Assembly: GCF_012489685.1 (NCBI RefSeq)
Contig: NC_080041.1
Coordinates: 106,609,760-106,673,759 of the forward strand
Reading direction: 5' to 3'
Origin: Lotus japonicus
Taxonomy: Eukaryota; Streptophyta; Magnoliopsida; Fabales; Fabaceae
DNA: 64,000 nt
Part shown: positions 55,662 to 64,000 of the stretch, piece after piece
How the letters are laid out: every line of letters begins with the position of its first letter
Numbering within the stretch: position 1 is the stretch's first letter
Program-made: the position numbers and the translations under genes
Notes under the pieces: generated by a model
Database searches by the model: none
The model's input: only the letters and a program-made list of their open reading frames with translations
Told to the model about the DNA's origin: nothing

Positions 55662-58600
55662 TCTATAAACTATATAAAGAGAGAGTTTTTGCAGCCTTAG
55701 GGGCAAATCAGTAATTCAACAATTAATTTTAAATACTATGAAAGTTGGGCATGGTTATTTTAGTAAAAATGAAATTTATTTCACTTGGATTGGATCTCAG
55801 CCATTGATTCCATTGCAAAGATTCAATCTCAGCCGTGTATTCCTTTCCAACCTCTCGCATTTCAGCCGTTACTGCATCCCCATTTAAAACGACTTTTTTT
55901 GTTGAGAGAAATTTAGTTTCACTTACTCACACTACATCACCATTGCAGTCGTTACTGATTTTTTTTCGTCTTCACGTCTTCCATCCGTTTTAGTTCTTCA
56001 ACCTCTTTTAAAGGTGTCGCGCGTTTTTCCCTTCACAGCTTCCATTCGAGTTGCAGCGAAATTTCGAGACTGAGGCAGGTGCGTTAAGTTGAAGACTTGA
56101 AGCTCCCTTGCTCTCTCCTTGATTTGCTCACAGGTACCAACACCCTAGAGGAGATGAAGCATTGTTTTCCCTTTCTGTGTCATTTTTTCTGCTTCTTTTG
56201 CTCACTGAATTTTCATTTACTTGCAGAAACGATTTTCTTCATATGGATTGGCTAATTTCTCATAGGTATTTTTTATTTTAAAACTTTTGTTTTCTTTCAG
56301 TTTGGTTCTGTTCCAATTTTGGGAAAATTATTATGTGGGTTCATCATTTGGTTAAGGGATGTGTATAATTTTGTATTGCACAATTTTCTTAAATTGAAGG
56401 GTAGAGTGTTCTTTGGCAGATTGAGGAAAATGACTATGGGTTCATGATATTGCAGGTGAGACAAATGTTTTGAAGAGGGTTCATATGTTATCCCAGGTGA
56501 GAGAAGAAAGCTATTACCCTTTTCCTTTTATAATGCATGTCAAAGGAAGATCACCGTATTTTCCCTTTCTAAACTCTCTTCCTATATATATCTTTTCTAT
56601 CTATTTCACTTTCTTGAATTTGTTTCAGAACTTTTTTAGCTAATTTAACCTGCTCGGTTTTATTTAAGAAGAAAGCCAATGTCAATTCCCAGGATTTTCA
56701 TGGGGTTCTTGGAGTTTGATGTGTTCTCCATAACATTTATAAGATCGATAGAGGAAATGGATTTCTGCACTAATGTTACCGGTTCATATGGTTGTATTTC
56801 TAGGTGCAAGAAATAGAAATTGGGGTTCTCCACTTGCAGTTGTTATTTTCTTTTGTCCATTCACCTTTTCTCCCCCTTCCCTTTCTTCCAGGTAATACTT
56901 TACTTAGTATAAACCTCTTTGATATACATACTTAAAGGATTGAAATATTCTATATAGTTTAACTAGAAATCACGGCACTGATTAATAAATACGGAATTAA
57001 TTCACATATAGCCAATATAGCAACATGGCTTGCATTTCACATAAGCCAGTATAGCAATTTCAGAGTTATATTAATTCACATATTGAATTCATGGTACTGA
57101 TTATATTCAAAATTTACTATATATAGTTTAAAATCAGAACATTGGGGGAAGAGTTTACCTATATGCTTTACCGTTTCAATTCTATTATGGGTAATCTATT
57201 GTTTTATGAGGATTTGCTACTCATGACAGTTACAAAGAATGATAGACTAATGAGGACAATCCACAATCTGCTCCGTTCAAATATACATTGTTGCTATAAA
57301 CTTTTTATAAGATAGGCTAGGCATTGAATATCAACAACACTAATCCTTCTATTTCAATAAAAACAACCCCTAAGTGAGAAACTTTGGAAACTAACATCAT
57401 AGTGGATATGGCAACGGGGAGAAAGAGAGGCATACGACAATTCATGCATTACTGGTATGAATTTGTCCAATAAGTTTAGAGCATTATTTAGAGCCACCAG
57501 AAAGCTAAATGTGCATATGCACCTGGGACTCAAAAGAATGTTTTAGGTGAAGTCATTTGGTGGAACAATGTTTGCAAGTCATGTTATTACAAGTTAGAAA
57601 TGATTGCAAAAACATCATAGTAAAGTTGGCATCTCATTATTGGATTGCTTTTACTTGGATATCTAAAGTACTTTGATATGAATTGCTTGACTAATTGTGT
57701 TTGTGGTTGTTTTCCTCTTATAGGTGTGAAACAACATAGATTGATTTCTGATTTCTTGTGCTTGGCTGAACAGGTAATGTGTCTCCCCATTTTGCAATGT
57801 CATCCCATAGCAAGTTATTTTGTAATTTAATTTTTTGTTCTTTTAGTGAACCGGGGTCCCAAGCTCAAATGTAATGTCTAAGCTTAGGGACAGTGGATAG
57901 TGTATGAGTGAAGTGTAGAGTGAAGAAGATATCTTTTTCCTAGCTCAAATTATCATCTTATAGGCCTCCTTCTTGCCCCTTGGACTTCTGGAGGTTTCTC
58001 CTCCCCATTGCCTTATAAATGTGATGGTAGTGGCTCTTATGATTTTGGGGGTTATTGACGACCATTTATTGGTAGAGTTTGAGCCAAGCATGAATTTCCA
58101 TGTGTGTGCAATTTGCAATGTCTCTTTCAATCCGAGATTCAATTTCTTAAATGTTAACGGGGTATAGTTTGAGTAGTGTAGAGAACAATGCAGAATATTC
58201 TGAGGCAAATGTTGGTACCTCCGAGGACACAAAACCTTTAGTTGTTTAGGAAAATATAGAATTTCTTCTCCTTCATTTTGTTTTCTGATTTGTTTTTTGT
58301 GGTGCAGATATGAATGATGTAATAGATGGAGAGTTGCTGGGTGGATCATATCATCCATATGCTTAGGGGAGTTTTCCTCACATATGCAGCTTCATATAGC
58401 TTTTCTCAATCTGTCTGCACATGCCCACATTGTTTCGAATCCTATGCTTTCTTTTTCTTCAATTGTTGGTTCCGAATCTGTTTTTCCTTTTGTTCAATTG
58501 AACAAGTTTAACTTTTTTCAAACTATTTTTTTTATTGTTTCTTACTTTCAATTTTCGTTTTTTTTTTGTAAAGTTTTTTTGTCTGTTATTTGCTTTTTAA

Positions 58601-59413
58601 GCTAGAAACTAAGTGAATTTTTATGGTCTGCTATTTTCTTACTTCAAGTTATTTGATATTATATTATATCTCGCTATTTTATCTCTTTCTAATGATTACT
58701 ATAACACCTCTCCCATTTTCCCTCATTTCGCTTTGACAACAATCAGACCCCATTCACTATGGGTGGAACTACCAGAAGACCATGGTGACGCTCAATATCG
58801 CTTTTGAGTTTAGCGTAACCATATCTTCTACCCATTTCATACTCATTCAAAGGCGATAACTTATTCAAAGATAATGTGGAGCCTTAGTTTATAACCGATA
58901 TCCAACTTTATTTGCCTCATGATTTATAATTGACCTGATTTCTTCTTTATTTATGAGGTCCATTTTGAAAATAAAATTCATTCAAATATTCAGACCGTAA
59001 AAGAGACATTACTCTACTTAAAATTCATATGTGTTATGATTGATTCCAAATATCCTCACCGGAACACAATACTGATTGAGCTAGGAACATTAATATCATG
59101 GTGGTGTTGGGGCAAAAAATATGTTTAAAACTTTGAGGGATTATCACATCATCACATTGAGGTAAATAGTAAACACAAGTGAGTTACCACATTTTTCACC
59201 AAAAACCGAAGACATTAGGTGTATGAATTATCTTACTTGTAAAAAGCTCAAAGTTGTCATTTTCCTTCTTTGTTAAACTTACTCACACTTGATAGTGTCT
59301 TATATAATTATTTGAATAAACATAATAAAACTAACACAATTTTTTTAAAAAAACTTCCCGTAATAAACAAATAAAGAAGATTCCCCGTGCATCGCACGGG
59401 TCCAAAGTACTAG

Positions 59414-59998
59414 TTATTCATAAAAATGATGTCGAAGCAAGTTTAATAGGTAAAAACGTGATATAACAACCACCTATAGATAATACCGACAATAAAAATA
59501 GTCATAATTCCAATCAAGATTCTTATCAAAAGAAAGTTATTTTAAAATTTTCGTCTTGGACTCCAAATTGTCTATACACAGCTCTACTTATAAATAATCA
59601 TATTTTCAAAATCAAGAAAATATTAAAGGTTAATGCTTAAGGTTATAACTAAACCGCCGGTACAGAAAAGGGACTTATAGTTTATTAATAATTTTTTTCG
59701 GTGTTAATCAGATATTCCCACAATCTATAATCGTGAGACTAGTCATTCCAAAAATAAAGTGGAGTTGCACTTTAAATTTTAGACTTTTCAGTGAGTTGAA
59801 ATAAAAATACAGTTTAAATCAAACAAATATATAGCAAGTATGCATATTAAAAGTTGCTTGATTAAAAAATACACTCACTTTTAAAAGTACTATTCGCCGA
59901 CAAATTATTGTTTGTGAGTAAATAATATTTAAAAAATGTGTAAATTACAACAAAAATCCATTTCTGACCCAAGAACCATTTGCAACAACCTCTTTCTT
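59414..59998. other. intergenic between Helitron end and copy 4
   Basis: AT-rich spacer containing the 3' flank (and presumably polyadenylation region) of copy 4. No specific signal can be named. Confidence 0.4.
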
Positions 59999-62900
59999 CT
60001 AGTTCACATACATGCTTTGTATATGCAAGCGATGTCTGTTATTCCGGGCAAATTTTATGATCTTTCCAATAAATTGATCCCTTGTCCTGCAGTAAAATAA
60101 ATTTGTTCAAACCCAGCAAGAAATAATACCTGAACCACACACAATAGATCACAAAATTCCTTTCAATAAAGTCACATTTAAAATAATAACTAGAATATAA
60201 AAATGAGGTAATTAATCATTAATTTGAGCAAAAAGTTTGTGCTATAAGCAGTGGCGGAACTAGAAAAAATAATATGAGAGGGCCAAAATAAAAATTTAAG
60301 CGTAAATTAACATTTTTAATTAGCAATAAATACATATATGCACAGAAAATAATAATTACACAAATTCATATACTTATTGAAAGTTTTCAAATTTTTTATT
60401 CTCGGATTATTTTTATATATAATTATATTATTTTTATTTATCATTTTTAAAAGTGTTTTTATTAAAAAAATATTATTTTACTCTTAATATTAGTTTTTGA
60501 GAGAAATTTATATATTAATGTTATCTCTAAGACTATTAGTTTTCCTCTTGTAATAATAAAAAGTTATTCTAAAACCATCAAAATTTTAACACTCATTTTA
60601 ATTTGTAAAGAAAAAAATATATCATTGTGATTGTTTTGATACTTGCACTAATTAATAGTATATAATATAATAGTATATAATTGTTCATAGAACTTTTGGG
60701 AGGGCGAACCGGCCCTCCTCTGCCCCAACGTGGCTCCGCCACTAGCTATAAGGATGGTTTGGGTAAAAAAGAAATTTGAATATCAGGAGCTGTATAAATG
60801 ACTCATGGTAAAGTTTGAGTTAAATAATTTAGAGTTTAATTTATATGCACTTACATCGTCAACTAATTAAATTTTAAGTATGTGAGAAAATCTCTCTTTT
60901 TATTTAATTTCATTAATTGACGTGACACATTCTTGAAATCTGATTGGTTGACGGTGTAAAAACACTTTACACCATTTGGTGCATTATCTTTTTTCTCAAT
61001 AATTCATGGTTCTAGGTGGACCAATCACATTTAAGATAAGTGAATTGTAATTTTATATTTTTTAATTAATTTTTTTATTAATCCAGTTCAGGCATTTCAA
61101 AAAAAAAAAACACACGGTTCAGCAATAATTTTTTTTAAATATATCAACTATTTTGCTCGATAGTTGTTTAACACATAATAAAAGATTTCAAATGTCGATA
61201 TTATTAGAAGAAATTTCAAATTTTAAATTTGACAATTTATTTTCAAATAAAACTTTTTAAGTAAGACATATTCAAAATTTAATTTTTAAAATTTAAAGAT
61301 AAATTTTTGAAAAATTTGGTAATATGGAATTTAACTAAAAGTAATTCAAAGTAACCAAACAAACATTTATAGTACGTTAAATATCTTTTTATGGTAAATT
61401 AAAAAAATGTTAAGAATAAAAATGTGCAAATTTAACTTTTTAAAACATTTAGTAATATGCCTTTAAAAAAAAAGCATTTAGTAATATGGAATTTAACTAA
61501 AAGTAGTTGAAAGTTTAGTACATACCCTTCATAAGGCTCTCCTTTCAAGTAGGAAATATCACTCAAAGCTTGTGTCCATTCCAGCACCGTCTTAGAATCT
61601 TTTCCTAACTCTTTTCCATGCTCAGCCATAGCTTCACCATACCTCCCTTTTAGATGCCTCACATCAGTTGGTTCCACTTCATAAAAAATAGGCAAAACCA
61701 ATTGTTTCTTTCTCTTCCGACAATCAAGAATCTTGACAAGTTCTTTAAGACACCATTTTGAGTCTGCAAAGTTTTGAGACAAAACAATAATCGCAAACCT
61801 TGATTCTTCAATGGCTTCAAGAAGTTCCTCAATTGGGGCTCCATCCTCCAATGATTTATCATCTTTGAAGGTCTCAAATCCCTCCTTACACAAAGCATCA
61901 TAGAGATACTTGGTGAAAATCTCTCGAGTATCCTTTCCTCGAAAACTGATAAAAATTTGGTAGCGAGCCTTTGAGTGGCTTAGACTAACTAATGATTCTT
62001 CCCACTTCCCAATGGATTTCTTCTTTAAGGAAGACGCCACATCTTTAATTAAACCAGGTAAGCCATTACATGTAAGAGCAACTTCTTGTACCATATAGAA
62101 TAGCTCAGACCAAGAGTCAACACCTGAAAGTTTTTGTAGCAGGGCCAAAGCTTCATCATGAGATAAGGTCTCCAGAAGAATCAAATGGTCACAACCCATG
62201 AAGATGCAGTCTATCTCGTCACGTGCGGTCAAAAGAACCTTAAGTCGTTTGCTATTGTAAGGAATACCTAATTCTTGTGGTTTAGACTTTGTTGGAAAAT
62301 CATCCAAGATAATAAGAGTAGTTCCATGTTTCCTTTCCAATCCTGAATTTATTTTCATTGCTCTCACGACATCACCGTCATCTCTTTCGAAATGCACATT
62401 CAAAGAGCTGGCAATTCCCTCTTGAATGCTCTTGATATCTTGGTTATCAGACACGGTGGGAAATATAACCCTATGAAAAATCTTTTCATACTCATTTATC
62501 TGAGCTTTCACTAGTGATGTTTTACCAGAGCTCTTCTTTCCATGCAATCCAATTATAGAGCAATTATCATCTTTTAGTGCTTCTATAAGTTTTTGTGAAG
62601 CCTCTTTCGTAGAGTTGAAATAATACCCAAAGGTTCCAGAAGGGAAGGACTGTAAACTTAAAATTGTGGTAGGTCTTGTAATTTGATGGCAAGTGTTATG
62701 TTCTACTTGTGGTTGATCTAGAGCATGCTTTGTAGAATTGTATTTCTCGGCCTCCTGCGCCATCTTCTCGATATCCCCCTTCGAGAGCCTGCCCCTGTCA
62801 TTTGTAATAGTGATCTCGTTCTTCTGCCCAGTAGTTTTTTCCTCAGCAGAGACACTCAAAATACCATTGAAATCAATGCTAAAGCAAACATGGATCTGAG

Positions 62901-64000
62901 GAACACCCTTTGGAGCAAGAGTGATGCCAGAAAGCTCGAACTTACCCAACAAGTTGTTGTCCCTGGTCCTAGAATAATCACCCTCGTAAACCTGGATCAA
63001 CACTCCAGGTTGGTTGTCCGAGTGGGTTGAGAAAACCATCTCCTTCTTTGTCGCAATCGTAGTGTTCCTTGAAATAAGGACAGTCATGACCCCACCAGCA
63101 GTTTCCAAACCTAGTGAAAAGGGAGTGACATCAACCAAAAGAAGTTCTCGAGTCTTCTCATTCCCCAAACTAGTCATGATAGCAGCCTGAACTGCAGCTC
63201 CATAGGCAATAGCCTCGTCAGGATTGATGCTCTTGCAAAGCTCCTTCCCGTTAAAGAAATCCTGCAATAGTGATTGCACTTTTGGGATCCGGGTAGACCC
63301 ACCAACAAGAACAACATGATGGACTCTACTCTTGTCCATCTTAGCATCCCTCAAACACTTCTCAATAGGCACCATGCACTTCATAAAGAGGACCATGTTG
63401 AGCTCCTCAAACCTGTCACGAGTGATTGTGGTGTACAAGTCATCGCCTTCATACAAGGAGTCAATCTCAATGGTGGTTTGTGTAGTGGATGAGAGCGTTC
63501 TTTTTGCCCTTTCACAAGCGGTTCTCAACCTCCTTAGAGCCCTTGGATTCCCACTAATATCCTTCTTGTGCTCCCGCTTGAACTCATGAACAAAATGGTT
63601 AACCATTCTATTATCAAAGTCTTCACCTCCAAGATGGGTGTCACCGGCAGTGGCCTTAACTTCAAAGATACCATCTTCAATGGTTAGAAGAGAGACATCA
63701 AAAGTACCACCACCAAGGTCAAAAATTAACACGTTCTCCTCCCCACCAACACGGGCTGTCTTCTTGTTAAGGCCATAGGCGAGTGCAGCAGCAGTGGGCT
63801 CATTGATGATACGGATGATGTTAAGGCCGGCGATGGCACCGGCGTCCTTTGTGGCTTGGCGTTGAGAGTCATTGAAGTATGCTGGGACAGTGACAACAGC
63901 GTTCTTCACAGTGGAGCGGAGGTAAGCCTCGGCGATCTTACGCATCTTCATGAGGACTATGGAGGAGATTTCCTCCGCGGTGAACTGCTTCTCCTGGCTC
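59999..64000 (-). CDS. Hsp70-NB-ARC-TIR fusion gene, copy 4 (5' end beyond window)
   Basis: Exon 2 runs from the right window edge to 61526 without a stop and ends GAAGG|GTATGT. Exon 3 is 59999-60086, acceptor CTGCAG, giving [17 protein letters not shown] to QSMYVN and stop. The visible part starts in the Hsp70 ATPase domain ([39 protein letters not shown]), then linker [11 protein letters not shown], beta domain, NB-ARC ([31 protein letters not shown]) and TIR ([20 protein letters not shown]). The P-loop is GKKSSGKT, one Gly replaced by Ser, which may weaken nucleotide binding. The lid stub seen in copy 1 is absent. Exon 1 lies to the right of the window. TIR and NB-ARC are closest to copy 3. 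Intact where visible. Confidence 0.9.
60249..60744. mobile_element. hAT non-autonomous element in intron 2 of copy 4
   Basis: Starts CAGTGGCGGAACTAG and ends GGCTCCGCCACTA. It is flanked by a perfect 8-bp duplication GCTATAAG (60241-60248 and 60745-60752). AT-rich, non-coding interior. A separate insertion from the related one in copy 2. Confidence 0.9.

Larger units (their letters stand above)
47456..59413 (+). mobile_element. Helitron-type DNA with one 3' terminus and two 5'-like termini
   Basis: The right end is diagnostic: a 7-bp hairpin CCCGTGC-ATC-GCACGGG (59384-59400), ten bases, then CTAG followed by T (59410-59414). Two similar 5' starts exist: TCTATAATATATATAAAAGC with GTTTTTGCAACCTTGGGGG (47456), and TCTATAAACTATATAAAGAG with GTTTTTGCAGCCTTAGGGGC (55662). 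The minimal element is 55662-59413; the long version includes AT-rich repeats and a CACTA insertion. No Rep-helicase was seen, so it is non-autonomous. Spliced-looking captured segments are possible but unidentified. Confidence 0.7.

Noticed and set aside
61432..61525. Hydrophobic tail [12 protein letters not shown]... at the end of copy 4
   Set aside because: It is intron 2 read-through. The GTATGT donor and conserved exon 3 give a better end; copy 3 shows the same false tail.
1..64000. tRNA, rRNA, CRISPR or bacterial operon features
   Set aside because: None seen; the content is plant nuclear, and the repeats have transposon or microsatellite structure.

Overview
The window is plant nuclear DNA from a eudicot, probably a legume (low confidence on family). 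Evidence: spliced genes with GT-AG introns, TIR and NB-ARC disease-resistance domains, Copia and Ty3/Gypsy retrotransposons, hAT, Mutator-like and CACTA transposons, a Helitron end, and AT-rich intergenic DNA. No bacterial, organellar, rRNA, tRNA or CRISPR feature was seen.

The main content is a same-strand (minus) array of four large paralogues at about 1-2902, 6609-12252, 36770-42529 and 59999-64000, plus a TIR-only relic at 3728-3965. Each paralogue is a three-part fusion. The N-terminal half is a cytosolic HSC70-type Hsp70 (ATPase domain plus beta substrate-binding domain, without the lid and without the C-terminal EEVD). It is followed by a short NB-ARC module of the non-TIR (CNL-like) type, and then by a C-terminal TIR domain. 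Exon 1 ends at the classical HSC70 intron position. Exon 2 carries nearly everything else and ends in a 5' splice site right after the TIR. A conserved 88-base exon 3 lies 1.4-2.4 kb further on and encodes a 28-residue tail ending at a stop. That tail resembles the start of the TIR-to-NB linker of ordinary TNL resistance genes. Copy 2 is complete and intact (967 residues predicted). Copies 1 and 4 are open but run off the window edges. Copy 3 is a pseudogene (4-base insertion plus an in-frame TGA).

The DNA between and inside these genes is a transposon graveyard. 3.4-6.3 kb: LTR-like relic, TIR relic, LINE remnant, Mutator-type element. 13.5-17.5 kb: hAT element with a perfect 8-bp target duplication and a nearly intact transposase. 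18.0-21.1 kb: rearranged Copia element with a duplicated reverse-transcriptase segment. 21.7-22.6 kb: inverted-repeat element. 22.8-36.5 kb: a nest in which a Mutator-like transposase gene is split by a 10.2-kb Gypsy element, itself split by a 4.05-kb solo-LTR-like insertion, followed by a Copia 3' end. 43.9-46.9 kb: CACTA-type ends and a MITE. 47.5-59.4 kb: Helitron-type DNA, interrupted by a 2.9-kb CACTA element carrying host gene fragments (RBR-like and CSLA-like). Independent transposons sit in intron 2 of copies 2, 3 and 4, yet exon 3 survives in all of them.

Functionally, the fusion combines a probably ATP-binding chaperone module with a resistance-protein nucleotide switch and a TIR that keeps its NADase-type glutamate. 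This suggests an immune sensor or adaptor with a built-in Hsp70, but that role is inference. The domain order Hsp70, NB-ARC, TIR is the most unusual thing in the window.
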